NCBI GenBank assembly: GCA_002412885.1 | Contig: DHVX01000016.1 | Location: 1 to 32,373 of the forward strand | DNA length: 32,373 bases | Direction: 5' to 3' | Origin: Bacteroidales bacterium UBA5197 | Lineage (GTDB): Bacteria > Bacteroidota > Bacteroidia > Bacteroidales > Lentimicrobiaceae | Shown here: piece by piece, positions 8,501 through 17,590 of the stretch | Layout: the number at the start of each line of letters is the position of its first letter | Numbering within the stretch: the first letter of the stretch is position 1 | Position numbers and translations under genes: made by a program | The notes under the pieces: model-generated | What the model saw: the letters and a program-made list of their open reading frames with translations, nothing else | What the model was told of the DNA's origin: nothing | Database searches by the model: none

Positions 8501-11500
8501 CTGCCTCAGAAGCACCTGACTATGCGTCCAGGAGAGTTCAAAGGCCCGTTTCTTCAAATAACGATCCTGATATTTATGCATCAGACCCTGACAGCCATCT
8601 CTGGTTTCGCTGATGCCATAGATCATATCAAAAATCGCAGTTTGGTTTGGCTTTATACTTATGAGATATCTGATGGCAACAATCGGATCCAACACCGAAC
8701 CTTGTCTTCCTGAAAGTGAATCGGCCTCCATCGCCTGCGGATTGGTAAGATTATTGCCCCTTCCAATAAACTGCATTCGGTCTGTTTCGTAGGTAACTGC
8801 TTCTATCACAACATTGTGAGCATCCATAAGATGAAACATCCATGGAGGTCGCTCTTCTTTGGATCTGGGACGACGCGAACAAAAAATTGCTTTATGTTCG
8901 GGCAAAATTTCAGTTTGAACAAACAGATTGCTAAAAGCAGGATGTGATTCATCAGAAGCCTGAAGTGCCAGTACAACCTCGGCATAGCTAGTGATTTCAA
9001 GCACTTTGGATGACATATTTCTGTTTGTAATCCTGACTCTTCTCATTTCAACATCGTCTTCAGGGCTGACTACGATTTCAGTTTTTGTAACAAAACCAAA
9101 ATCCTGCCGCCGAAATTCGACCCTTCCCTGAGAGAAAACAGCTTCATAGCCTTGAGTTGGTTTCAATGTAGGCTGATGCGTATTTGACCAAAACCTGCCA
9201 CTTTCCTTATCTTTAATGAAGCAGAAAATTCCGCGGTCATCCAATGTTGCATCTTCTCTCCATCGGCTGATAGCCAACCTATTCCAACGGCTGTAACCAG
9301 CCCCGGAATTTGTAATCATTGCCTGATAATTGCCATTGCTGAGAAGTTGAATTTCGGGCATTCTGGTGTTCGGACTGCTGATGGAGCGAATCTGCACATC
9401 CGGAATCATGGTATGTGTTTCAACAATATCAGCAGTATGAGCATAAAAAATCGTTGCTCTGGGTATGCGCTCCTGAAGCAACAACAAGGTTGCCTGAAAA
9501 CGAAGCTCAGCTGTAAATCTCTGCTGCATGGGTTTGTCAAGCAAAAGATAAGCCAGCGATAGCAACCCCATGCCCTGATGGTGTGCCATATAAGAATACA
9601 TAATACTATGTGTTTTTCCCCTTGGCTGACGGCTGGTTGTGTAGTCTATTGCTTCATAGAATCCATAATATCCTTCAAATCCTTCATTCGTCAATAATTG
9701 CATGTTTTCGCAAGCTTTCAACGGAGAAACCATCAGAGCCATCATAGAAGCATAAGGAGCAATAACAAGGTCTGTTTCCAAACCCCGTTTCAGTCCCAGC
9801 CCGGGAACTCCAAAAGCCCGGTATTGGTAGTTCATGCTTGCATCAACTTCATTGTAAGCCGATTCAGAAATACCCCATGGAACTCCACGTTGTCCTCCGT
9901 ATTCTATCTGCCTTTTCAGAGTGGCTTTGTTGGTTTGATAAAGCAATGTATTTTCATAAATGGGCATTACAAGCTGTGGCATGAGGTATTCAAACATTGA
10001 TCCGCTCCAGGAAATCAAAATAGGTACTCCACCTGAATTGGTGAGTAAACGACCAAGAGCAAACCAGCTTTCCTGAGGAAGTTTTCCCTGAGCAATGCCG
10101 ACAAAAACAGCCAAACGTGCTTCTGATGCAAGAAGATCATAATAGCTGTTGTCTCTCTTCTGTTCCTCAACATTAAAACCGATACTTAATAAGTTGGTAG
10201 ATTTATCGAATAGAAAATCATACTCAATCTGGCTCAAATGCTCACAACTTTCAGCAATCTGAGATAGTTGTAAAATCTTTTCAGTAACCTTATTAACTGC
10301 TTCTTCAAGCAACAAAAGTATAGCAGACACCCATTCCTTACTCTTGTCGCTGATTTCCAACTTTTCGTATTCTTCAATGCGAAGCATGAACAATTCAGCC
10401 TTTTCGCTGATGGTTGTTAATGAAGGAATACTATCCAATTCATCATCAAAGGCAAAGTCATCAGGAGCTGGAAGCATTTTCATCCATGGTATCACATCCT
10501 GCAAATCCTCTTTTAAGCGCCTGGTTTGAGATATAAACCTGTTTGTCCAGTTATAAAGTTCTGATTCACTTTCAGAGTGTTGTGCATGCAATTCCTCTGC
10601 AAGATTAATTAAAGTGTCAAGATTTAGCTTTACACTTGATAAAGTCAAATCTTCATCCTGAGAGTTCTGGTTCAATAAAGCCAGAATTTTGCTCGTCAGC
10701 GGATCAGGTTTTTTCTCTGATAAATCGCTGATAATTTGAATAGTTGTCCGGAGACCATCGTAATTAATCTTTCTGAAAACCGGCTGGTGAGGCAATGACA
10801 GAATTCCCTGCCTTAATGTGAGGATATGGCCTGTAAGATTACCGCTATCTACTGAGGATACATATCTTGGTTGTAATGTTGATAAGGTTAAAGTATCATA
10901 CCAGTTATAAAAATGGCCCCTGAAACGCTCCATTTTATGCAAGGTACTTATTGTTCGCTTACAACGTACTGCAAGTTCAACACCTGAAATATAGCCAAAA
11001 TCATAGGCCGACAGGTTGGCAAGTAATGACAAACCAATGTTTGTCGGTGATGTTCGGTGCGCAATAACCGGAGCAGGTTGTTCCTGAAAGTTATCGGGTG
11101 GCAGCCAGTTATCTTCTTCAGTAACGAACTGCTCGAAAAATGACCATGTTTTACGGGCTGTTTTATGAAGAAACAAAATCTGTTGCCCAGAGAGATCTGT
11201 CATTGGTTCTTTCTCTGGTTCACTGAAACGCCACGAAATTGCAGGTGCTAAAAACCACAGCAAAACTACCGGAGCAGCAATAATTAATGCATCAGACTTA
11301 AAATAGAAAAAGAATACCATTAAGAGAACTGCAATAAATGGCGCTATCCACATCGACCTGTAGGCCGTTATCATATTATTACCGTGACCACTTCCGGCAT
11401 TGGCCGAAGGAGTCCATTCCAAAAGCTTTCTTTTTGTAAATAGCAGCCTCCAGTTTGTCAGCAAAACAGCATGTGTATATTTGTAGGCTTCATAAGGCAG

Positions 11501-14233
11501 AACAGCCAATGAGAAAAAAAACTGAATCAGTGCATTTCTGAATGAAATAATGACTTCTGTAAAATGTGCACCCAGCTTAAGATCTTTGGGTATGTGAAGC
11601 AATTTCCAGAAAGTTTCTGCCACAGGAGTAAATAGCAGTATAACAGCGACTGCTATTGTCCAGAACGCAGGCGCAGGAAGTATGGTCCAGCCCAACAACA
11701 ATGTAAGCAGAAGAGTTAATGGTAAAAGGCTTCTGCGCAGATTATCAAATATCTTCCATTTTGACAATGCAGAAAGTTTATTCACAACCATCTTCCCATT
11801 TCCCAGCGCAACCATAGGTAACAACCATGCACCAATTTGCCAGTCGCCCCTGATCCATCGGTGATGACGTTTCATATCTGCACTGTATTGAGCAGGGTTA
11901 TCGTCATAAAGCAGTACATCACTCAATAAACCTGAGCGGGTGTAGCATCCTTCAATCAAATCGTGGCTTAGAATCCTGTTTTCCTTGAATACGCCCTTTA
12001 ATGCTTTTTCAAAAATTTCAACATCATAAATTCCTTTTCCAATAAAAGATCCCTCTCTAAAAAGATCCTGATAAACATCAGATGAAACTCTGGTATATGG
12101 ATCAACGCCAGCAACATTGCCTTGTAAGCGTAGATAAAGCGATGGAAGGCCTTTTGGAATGCCCGACCCTACTCTTGGCTGTAAAATACCATAACCTTCA
12201 GTAACACGCCTTTTTTGTTCGTCATAAATAGCCTGATTAAGCGGGTGGGCCATGGTTGCAACAAACTTCCAGGCTGCATCTCTCGGCATTTGAGTATCCG
12301 AGTCAAGCGTAATAACATATTTTACATTGGTCAGTATCCTGAAATTTCCTGTTACAATTGAAAATTCATCCTTGCTTTGCCCCAATATAAAAGCATTAAG
12401 AGCAGCCAGTTTACCTCTCTTCCGCTCATATCCCATCCACTTTTTTTCGCGGGCATTCCATTTTCTGGATCGATGAAACAGAAAGAAAATCTCCTGTTCA
12501 GGTTGATAATACTTTTCGTTAAGCTCAGCTATTCTTTTGCAGGCTATCTCAAGCAATTCATCGTCTTCCGGCATTTTTTCCTGATCAGCATCCATAAAAT
12601 CAGTCAATAGACCAAAATGCAGATTTGTTTCCCGATTGGCCAGAAACCTGATTTCGAGTGCTTCGATCAATTCATCTATGTATGACTTGCTTGCAAGCAT
12701 TGTTGGCACCACAACAAGTGTGCGACACTCGTTTGGAATTCCAAGCGCAAAATCCATACGGGGTAAAAGTTTTGGTTTTACCAGAATTGTAGAAAGCCAG
12801 TTTATAAATGAAACAGCAAGTTGTGCAGAACCTGAAGCTGACAACAAGCCAACAATTATCAAAATTTTCCAACTATGAACTCCATAGCTGTAAGTAAAAT
12901 AACTGATTGCCGCAGCAGCGGTTATGGTTAATAAGACGATTGAAAAAACGTAAATAAATACCGGAATGCTGCGGAACAGATTGTTGAACTTTTGCTTCAG
13001 CGAAAAGCGCACTTTTGCTTCCGCTATTGTTAACTTCACCCCTTTATCAATAAGGTAATACCCAACATGCTCTTTCCGTTTTGATTCCGGATCATCTCCA
13101 CTGTGCTGGTTTGCGAGTTGTGTTACTATACCGGCAATTTCATGTTCGGTGAAAGGACTCAATTTTGCGATAGTTTCAACTACATGGCGGTACCTGTCGC
13201 GGGTAGCAAAATCCATTTTAGAATAGGTCCCTAATTTATCCTGTCGCAAAGTCTGTTCAACATAACTTAAAGTTTCAACAAACTCCTGCCAATCCATTGC
13301 TCCCAGAAAACGTAGAGTACCAATACTGTTACGCACTGAAACCTGATCAGCAGCCTGTTTATGATTCTCCTGCCTGACCAAATCACTGCTTGAAAGTCCG
13401 GTACCGCTGAGTTGCTGTTCCATCCAGCCCAATGGCAAAGCCAAAGCAGGTCCCTTTCCCTGAAGCTTTCTGGTAAATGCTGCAACAAACGGACCCTCCA
13501 ACACTGGTTTTGTACGTGCCATGTCAGCAACAACAAGTATCAGACTGCCCGGATCTTTTTCCAGCGTAGCAATCATCTTGTCAGCCCAGTAATCAGCAAG
13601 GTTCTGATCAATTAAATCTACAGCAATGCTAACTGCAATTCTTCGCAGATTTTCAATAACTGCCAAGCGGAGCATAATAGGAATTGCCCATAGTTCGCCA
13701 AGGGTAAGTATGTTGTGTTTCTGATATGAGTCAATAAAGCTGGTAAGACTTTTTATATCAACACGGCCATCGCTGTGCGAAATAATTTCAAGCACAATGT
13801 CATAAACGCGCGGCATTCCTACCGAAGCGCCATTGGCCAGATACGGCAGATCTTCGCTATACCCTTTTGGTAAGTGCTTTCTTGCTATTACAACCTGCTC
13901 TTCAATCAGATAAAAATTATCGAGCAACCACTCGGCGGCTGGTGTTACAACCGTTTTACCTGCACGTATATTTTCAACAAGTAGTTTTCTGACCTCCAAC
14001 AAGGTTTTTTCATTTTCGAAAAGTTTCCTGAGGAGCAGGTCGGATGTCTTATGCTTCAAAAGTTTGTGCGAACGAGCCAGTACTTCACCATGTTGGTTCA
14101 TCTGCTCTGAACTATACAATTCAGATCTGAATGGTTTCTGGTTATTTGAATCCCTGAAGGAATTTCCTCTTTGGAATCCAATACGTAAACGAGATAAATT
14201 ATCAAAAACAGAAGCCGAGGTTACATTCATCAT
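5525..14233 (-). CDS. ndvB: Cyclic beta-1,2-glucan synthase (NdvB/ChvB family)
   Basis: A 2902-residue multidomain inner-membrane enzyme, close to the roughly 2800-2900 residues of known cyclic beta-1,2-glucan synthases. An N-terminal helical part (VTPAAEWLLDNFYLIEEQ near residue 98) leads to membrane helices near 424-480. The GT84 glucosyltransferase domain has D644-S-D646 and RWIRGDWQ at 792-799, followed by more membrane helices (about 830-1005). A glucoamylase-like, GH189-type domain (about 1400-1560) has conserved Glu at 1415 (SGSMFEYLMP) and 1527 (GFYEAIDY) plus AHHQGMG. Two beta-sandwich/GH94-like regions follow; the last has GSGDWNDGMD with D2582 and D2585. By analogy it polymerises UDP-glucose, cyclises the chain by transglycosylation and trims its length. 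The glucan is periplasmic or exported in Proteobacteria. No exporter gene is adjacent. The gene stands alone, with over 280 bases on each side. Confidence 0.9.
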   Translation of the reverse strand: MMNVTSASVFDNLSRLRIGFQRGNSFRDSNNQKPFRSELYSSEQMNQHGEVLARSHKLLKHKTSDLLLRKLFENEKTLLEVRKLLVENIRAGKTVVTPAAEWLLDNFYLIEEQVVIARKHLPKGYSEDLPYLANGASVGMPRVYDIVLEIISHSDGRVDIKSLTSFIDSYQKHNILTLGELWAIPIMLRLAVIENLRRIAVSIAVDLIDQNLADYWADKMIATLEKDPGSLILVVADMARTKPVLEGPFVAAFTRKLQGKGPALALPLGWMEQQLSGTGLSSSDLVRQENHKQAADQVSVRNSIGTLRFLGAMDWQEFVETLSYVEQTLRQDKLGTYSKMDFATRDRYRHVVETIAKLSPFTEHEIAGIVTQLANQHSGDDPESKRKEHVGYYLIDKGVKLTIAEAKVRFSLKQKFNNLFRSIPVFIYVFSIVLLTITAAAAISYFTYSYGVHSWKILIIVGLLSASGSAQLAVSFINWLSTILVKPKLLPRMDFALGIPNECRTLVVVPTMLASKSYIDELIEALEIRFLANRETNLHFGLLTDFMDADQEKMPEDDELLEIACKRIAELNEKYYQPEQEIFFLFHRSRKWNAREKKWMGYERKRGKLAALNAFILGQSKDEFSIVTGNFRILTNVKYVITLDSDTQMPRDAAWKFVATMAHPLNQAIYDEQKRRVTEGYGILQPRVGSGIPKGLPSLYLRLQGNVAGVDPYTRVSSDVYQDLFREGSFIGKGIYDVEIFEKALKGVFKENRILSHDLIEGCYTRSGLLSDVLLYDDNPAQYSADMKRHHRWIRGDWQIGAWLLPMVALGNGKMVVNKLSALSKWKIFDNLRRSLLPLTLLLTLLLGWTILPAPAFWTIAVAVILLFTPVAETFWKLLHIPKDLKLGAHFTEVIISFRNALIQFFFSLAVLPYEAYKYTHAVLLTNWRLLFTKRKLLEWTPSANAGSGHGNNMITAYRSMWIAPFIAVLLMVFFFYFKSDALIIAAPVVLLWFLAPAISWRFSEPEKEPMTDLSGQQILFLHKTARKTWSFFEQFVTEEDNWLPPDNFQEQPAPVIAHRTSPTNIGLSLLANLSAYDFGYISGVELAVRCKRTISTLHKMERFRGHFYNWYDTLTLSTLQPRYVSSVDSGNLTGHILTLRQGILSLPHQPVFRKINYDGLRTTIQIISDLSEKKPDPLTSKILALLNQNSQDEDLTLSSVKLNLDTLINLAEELHAQHSESESELYNWTNRFISQTRRLKEDLQDVIPWMKMLPAPDDFAFDDELDSIPSLTTISEKAELFMLRIEEYEKLEISDKSKEWVSAILLLLEEAVNKVTEKILQLSQIAESCEHLSQIEYDFLFDKSTNLLSIGFNVEEQKRDNSYYDLLASEARLAVFVGIAQGKLPQESWFALGRLLTNSGGVPILISWSGSMFEYLMPQLVMPIYENTLLYQTNKATLKRQIEYGGQRGVPWGISESAYNEVDASMNYQYRAFGVPGLGLKRGLETDLVIAPYASMMALMVSPLKACENMQLLTNEGFEGYYGFYEAIDYTTSRQPRGKTHSIMYSYMAHHQGMGLLSLAYLLLDKPMQQRFTAELRFQATLLLLQERIPRATIFYAHTADIVETHTMIPDVQIRSISSPNTRMPEIQLLSNGNYQAMITNSGAGYSRWNRLAISRWREDATLDDRGIFCFIKDKESGRFWSNTHQPTLKPTQGYEAVFSQGRVEFRRQDFGFVTKTEIVVSPEDDVEMRRVRITNRNMSSKVLEITSYAEVVLALQASDESHPAFSNLFVQTEILPEHKAIFCSRRPRSKEERPPWMFHLMDAHNVVIEAVTYETDRMQFIGRGNNLTNPQAMEADSLSGRQGSVLDPIVAIRYLISIKPNQTAIFDMIYGISETRDGCQGLMHKYQDRYLKKRAFELSWTHSQVLLRQIKATEADAQLYNRMAASIIFSNPALRADGSTIMNNNRGQSGLWSHSVSGDLPIVLLQVHEPDSIDMVKQLIQAHTYWRLKGLAVDLVIWNEDYGAYRQILQDQILGLITTEAYSNPAINHPGNIYVKSADQLSTEDRVIFESVARIIIHDNKGSLSDQIGYHIIEKPIKQAFEKKPLSSRDTGSNLELPGDLLFSNGIGGFTPNGKEYKILIGKNETTQAPWANVIANPEFGTVISESGSAYTWAINAHEYRITPWSNDPVSDAGGEAFYVRDEVSGNFWSPSPYPKTGLTPYITTHGFGYSMFEHIEQGIYTEMLVFVDKELPVKFIVLKIQNRSGRERQLSATGFVEIILGDVRSKTNMHVISERDNDSGALLFRNKYNTAFAERVTFFKVNGSNPDFNMDRAGFIGRNRNLEDPQAMSRQNLAGKSGAGLDPCGALQVKFELLEGEQKEIVFQLGNGNNMQTTLSMIRKFSGSDVVLESLRSVQEYWDEVLGKVQVNTPDSSLNLLANGWLSYQTLACRIYARSGFYQSGGAFGFRDQLQDVLSILLSKPEIARAQILLSASRQFSEGDVQHWWHPPEGRGVRTRCSDDMLWLPFVVSRYISVTGDSEILSVPVGFLESRALHEEEDSLYDLPVSGNLSATLYEHCIRAIKYSLSFGTHGLPFIGSGDWNDGMDQVGNKGKGESVWLAFFLYDILVRFTDVAKLYGDEIFANACINEAATLQSNIEASGWDGQWYKRAWFDDGTPLGSNTNTECRIDAIAQSWSVLSGAGSPERQTTAMDSLNKYLVNRDLKLIQLLDPPFDKNGLNPGYIKGYVPGVRENGGQYSHAAIWALMAFAALGDREKIWELYSMINPINHSSDAEDMKVYKVEPYVMAADVYANESHPGRGGWTWYTGSSGWMYQFIVNALLGMEKHGDSLRFKPCFPADWPSVLITYRFGKSTYQITVYQENDEAGSWWKSKETKESGDTIPLIDDGLEHHVEVHVSGKK

Positions 14234-14699
14234 AGATTCAAAATTTAAATTTCACAAATGCAAGGCTACTATTAATACTTGCCAAAGCGCATAGTGAATG
14301 AATTTATCCTGAGACAAATGTCGCCAGGATACTTAAGTGATCAATTATCTTAAATGAGCACAATCATGGAAGGACACTTAGTTCAATATTAAACAATTGA
14401 ACCAGTAAAAATATTCAGGTGTTGTAAACTTAAAAAGTTCGCAATAGTTGCAATCTTTTTTATTAATATTTTCCTGCTTACAAACTCAATTAACGAGCAT
14501 TTCCATGTGCTTGTTAAAAGACAGTGATTCCCGAGTAAAAGTAGCTAAAATATTTGATAATCACATATTTATTATCAACATTGTTGCAAAAGGTAAACTT
14601 TTTAAATTGTATAAGCATAGCTTTTGTCTTCAGGGAGAGTGTATGATTACCGGAGTATCCGAATTATATAATCATGAATACATATGATTTAATTATATG
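14234..14699. other. Intergenic region upstream of the glucan synthase
   Basis: This AT-rich stretch separates the glucan synthase start from the terminator of the alpha/beta hydrolase. It should hold the glucan synthase promoter on the minus strand, but I find no convincing TTTG-17-TAnnTTTG pair. A plus-strand frame of about 60 codons from 14505 to 14687 is open but has no recognisable motif or start signals. No RNA gene is evident. Confidence 0.4.
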
Positions 14700-14725
14700 A
14701 AAAAAGCCGGGATAGAAACCGGCTT
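14700..14725 (-). terminator. Rho-independent terminator after the alpha/beta hydrolase
   Basis: On the minus strand the stem AAGCCGG / CCGGCTT with an 8-base loop is followed by a run of T (plus-strand A run at 14700-14705). It lies 28 bases past the hydrolase stop codon and closes the whole minus-strand operon. Confidence 0.85.
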
Positions 14726-14753
14726 AACACACACACTTAAGGAATTCATCAAT

Positions 14754-15734
14754 TTATCTGAGAAATTCCATTATCGCCATATTTACTTCAAGCGCTTTTT
14801 CAAACTGGACAAAATGTCCGGCTTTTTTGACCATAAATAACTGACTATCCGGTATTTTACTCTTTCCGATATCAGCAATTTTTTTGGTTCTGCCAGGATT
14901 CAGAAATCGGTTTGGGATAAGGTTATCATTTTCTCCAAAAATAATCAGCGTAGGTTGTTTAATCTTCGGTAACAATTCCAGTACCGGCTCATCCACCATA
15001 CCATTTACCGATTGCACAACAGCATAACAATAATGCTCAAAGTCGTCAGCCTTCCTCATAGCAATGCGGTCGGTGATCATAAATTCAGCATCATCAGGCA
15101 TATTGTAAAAGTTAACTGCAAGATTGGTTTGAATGTCTTCGGCCAGGGTATTTTTGACTCCATCAAGGGTCATTACATTTCTGAACCACTGTTTTTGACC
15201 TTCTGTAAATTTCTCAAAACCTGCAGGAGCAATAAGAATGATGCTTTTAACAAGTTCAGGATAATTTAATGCTGCGATCATTGAAATTTGTCCTCCCATG
15301 GAATGTCCGGCAAGGGTAACTTGCTTTAATCCAAGCTTTTCAGCAAATTCTTTTACAACCGAAGCATAGTAGGTCATTTTACCGCTGTGTGGCTGCTTTG
15401 ATGATTTACCATATCCTGGCAAGTCGATGGCTATGCAGCGGAAATCAGATTTTAACTCCTCTATGTTCTTTTTCCAGGCCGGCAGATAGCTGCCAAGTCC
15501 GTGAATGAAGATGATTACATTTTCGCTTTCTCCTTCATCCACAAAAGCAATTTCAGGGCCGGAATCAAGTGTTATTTTCCTGACTTGAAAAGGATATTCC
15601 AGCTCATCCATGTTTGCGAGTGGTTTTAAATTGCTGTAAGGGGTTAAAAAGCTTTTGGTCTTCTGACTTTGTGCAAAATGCGGGATAGCAAGTATCAGCG
15701 CGGTGATCAGAAGTATGTTTTTCAGGATTTTCAT
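14754..15734 (-). CDS. Exported alpha/beta hydrolase
   Basis: A 326-residue alpha/beta-hydrolase with an N-terminal signal peptide (KILKNILLITALILAIPHFA, cleavage near residue 22), so it should act in the periplasm or outside. The oxyanion motif HGLG is at 78-81 and the nucleophile elbow GHSMGG has S145; the acid is probably D270 (GENDNLIP) and the base H307 (KAGHFVQ). The fold is MhpC-like: the family includes esterases, lactonases and C-C bond hydrolases, and the substrate cannot be named from motifs. It is the last gene of the locus, 39 bases after the beta-barrel gene, and is followed by a terminator. In this context cleavage of an ester or oligoester before uptake is plausible, but inferred. 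Confidence 0.8.
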   Translation of the reverse strand: MKILKNILLITALILAIPHFAQSQKTKSFLTPYSNLKPLANMDELEYPFQVRKITLDSGPEIAFVDEGESENVIIFIHGLGSYLPAWKKNIEELKSDFRCIAIDLPGYGKSSKQPHSGKMTYYASVVKEFAEKLGLKQVTLAGHSMGGQISMIAALNYPELVKSIILIAPAGFEKFTEGQKQWFRNVMTLDGVKNTLAEDIQTNLAVNFYNMPDDAEFMITDRIAMRKADDFEHYCYAVVQSVNGMVDEPVLELLPKIKQPTLIIFGENDNLIPNRFLNPGRTKKIADIGKSKIPDSQLFMVKKAGHFVQFEKALEVNMAIMEFLR

Positions 15735-15773
15735 AATTTCACGTTTTCAGGTATTACACGAATAAAGCAACAA

Positions 15774-17366
15774 TCAGAACATGAGCCATTTATACACAAC
15801 AAAAGCAGTAAAAGGATTGTAAGGCCTGGTCCCGGATGGGAAATTCCCGTTTATCGGAGAACCGTATGATTCATCGCTGCTTTCGTAAAATTTGCCCAAC
15901 CACATATATGCTCCGTGAAGCTCCACACTCATATAGGTTCCAAGGTTATAGATCAGTGCTGCGTTTGCTTCGGTACCTATGTGATATCCGCCAAGTAGTG
16001 GTTTGGCATTGCTGAAAGCCAATCCAGAGCCGGCTTTGGCAATCAACCTGTGCGGGATTATTCCTTTTGAAAGCACGAGTGTACCACCAGCCAATCCATA
16101 TCCCATGTTTGAAATATCGGCAACAGCAGGAGTGTATCGGTTGACAACATTGGCATGAGGAAAGAGAATGTAAGCACCACTGCTTACAAAAATTGCTCCT
16201 GGTGAACCCCAGGTATTTCCGGTCATAACGCCTGAATATTTTTTATCGGTCAATCCGTCCTTGTCTCCCGAAGTGTAGATAAGATCGAGTTTTATCTGAT
16301 CGTCAACCGTTTGACCATAGCGGTAAGCTGCTTTCAGATTTGCACCAAATCCTGAAATATCTGCTCCCTTCTCCCATATTCCGGCTGTTTTAACATCAGC
16401 GGAGCCAAGGTTGTAGTTATAAAATCCGGTAAGTTGAAGGCGATCCATCATAAAATCCTGATTGCGGCTGAAAAATCCACCAAGCCAATAAATATCAGCT
16501 TTATAAGGATTACTGCCGAACCTGAACTGAAATGTTCCATTGTATTGAGCCATTAAACTGTTAAGGCCCTGACCAAGAATCGAAACGCCTCCTTTTCCTT
16601 CGCTGCGGTCGCGTACATAATTTGCCGATAAGCCAACTTTCCAAAGTTTACTTATTTGCCTTTCATACATGGCTTCAAACATATTTACATCGTCGTCGGC
16701 CTGAATGTCGTTCTCGTAAAATTTGTAAAATCCTGTTTTCCAACGCGAGAAATCCCGATCACGGCGGATTGAAATTCCAACTGCATCAGTGCCCCAATAT
16801 GATAAGCGATACCCTGTTGACATCATTTTATCGGCCAGGGTACGGTAAGGGTTATATGGTGTATCAAACATCCGCATCAGTCCCAGATTAATGGCATAAC
16901 CTTTCCATGGAATTAACTCAAGCTCAATATTTTGGGTTTGAATATTTACCTGATCGGCAGAAATAGCTCCACCTATGTTGCCACCGGTGCCATAAGAAGC
17001 ATCACCCCATGTCCAGTCAATTTCGAAGGAAGCCCTCAAAACTGCTTTTCCATTAAAAAGGTTGGGTTGGTAAATAAAAAATGGAATCAACCTTTGTTCC
17101 ACATAATAAGTCCGGTTGGTATCGGAGGTGGTGCTTGTATTCCGGCCAAAAAGTCTGCCCACAACCTGACCTTTAAGAAATTCGCTTGTTGGATAAAAAT
17201 TGGAGGTAACCCCCTGATTGATGTAAAAAGCAAAAAACTGAAATTCCTTGTTTGCTTTACGGGGAACATCTGATTTCTGAAAATCAATCACAGTGGTTTG
17301 TGCCAAACCCTGAAATGTTATTGCTATCAGCAAAAACAGGGCAAACGATAAACTTATCTTTTTCAT
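15774..17366 (-). CDS. Outer-membrane beta-barrel protein (porin-like)
   Basis: A 530-residue protein with a clear signal peptide (MKKISLSFALFLLIAITFQG, cleavage after GLAQ). The rest is rich in alternating aromatic strands and Gly/Asn turns and ends in a strand with a terminal Phe (FVVYKWLMF), the usual signal for BAM-dependent insertion. The region LIYTSGDKDGLTDKKYSG resembles alginate-export-type or other substrate-specific porins, but no family is certain. The open frame extends 16 codons further up to 17414; I chose the ATG at 17366 because it begins the signal peptide. The gene lies between the lipoprotein and hydrolase genes, which suggests it admits the substrate of this locus. Confidence 0.75.
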   Translation of the reverse strand: MKKISLSFALFLLIAITFQGLAQTTVIDFQKSDVPRKANKEFQFFAFYINQGVTSNFYPTSEFLKGQVVGRLFGRNTSTTSDTNRTYYVEQRLIPFFIYQPNLFNGKAVLRASFEIDWTWGDASYGTGGNIGGAISADQVNIQTQNIELELIPWKGYAINLGLMRMFDTPYNPYRTLADKMMSTGYRLSYWGTDAVGISIRRDRDFSRWKTGFYKFYENDIQADDDVNMFEAMYERQISKLWKVGLSANYVRDRSEGKGGVSILGQGLNSLMAQYNGTFQFRFGSNPYKADIYWLGGFFSRNQDFMMDRLQLTGFYNYNLGSADVKTAGIWEKGADISGFGANLKAAYRYGQTVDDQIKLDLIYTSGDKDGLTDKKYSGVMTGNTWGSPGAIFVSSGAYILFPHANVVNRYTPAVADISNMGYGLAGGTLVLSKGIIPHRLIAKAGSGLAFSNAKPLLGGYHIGTEANAALIYNLGTYMSVELHGAYMWLGKFYESSDESYGSPINGNFPSGTRPYNPFTAFVVYKWLMF

Positions 17367-17397
17367 AACGGGCAGGATGAAATAAGAAGAAAAAGTG

Positions 17398-17447
17398 AAA
17401 AATGGGCCCGGCAAATTGCTTGTAAATTGAAACGAACCACCGGGCCC
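17398..17447 (-). terminator. Likely internal terminator/attenuator between the lipoprotein and barrel genes
   Basis: GGGCCCGG (17404-17411) and CCGGGCCC (17440-17447) form a perfect 8-bp GC stem with a 28-base loop. On the minus strand it is followed by A and TTTTT. It lies just after the end of the lipoprotein's out-of-frame tail (17478) and before the barrel start (17366). Termination here would lower expression of the last two genes of the locus; the long loop makes strength uncertain. Confidence 0.5.
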
Positions 17448-17477
17448 GATAAATATTTGATCGAAATCGGGATGTAT

Positions 17478-17590
17478 TTAGTTGATTTTCAGATATGTCT
17501 GAACATTCAAAATTCCGTAAGCACCACCACTGGTACTTCCAAATCCGCCGGCAGCTGTGGGAGGAGTTACTCCAACAATAGCAGGTTTTC
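17478..17590 (-). other. Out-of-frame tail of the lipoprotein gene
   Basis: Shifting the frame by one base at the A-run (plus-strand TTTT at 17586-17589) opens a tail reading PAIVGVTPPTAAGGFGSTSG, continuing to a TAA at 17478. The paralogous lipoprotein at 27830-28687 has NPQVNGLTPPTPELGFGSSG at the same place, in frame. This is strong evidence that the tail once belonged to, or still belongs to, the upstream gene. Confidence 0.75.

Noticed and set aside
6145..13615. Many plus- and minus-strand open frames of 60-120 codons inside the glucan synthase gene
   Set aside because: They are shadows of a gene with continuous coding motifs over 2902 codons.
4728..14332. Shared TGTCGCCAGG at about 4730 and 14320
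   Set aside because: The match is only about 10 bases, one copy lies within the end of a gene, and flanking sequence does not match, so chance is likely.
14448..14687. Open frame of 79 codons on the plus strand in the glucan synthase upstream region
   Set aside because: It begins with TTG, has no ribosome binding site, promoter or known motif, and its composition looks like AT-rich non-coding DNA. An ATG at 14505 gives 60 codons but nothing further supports it.
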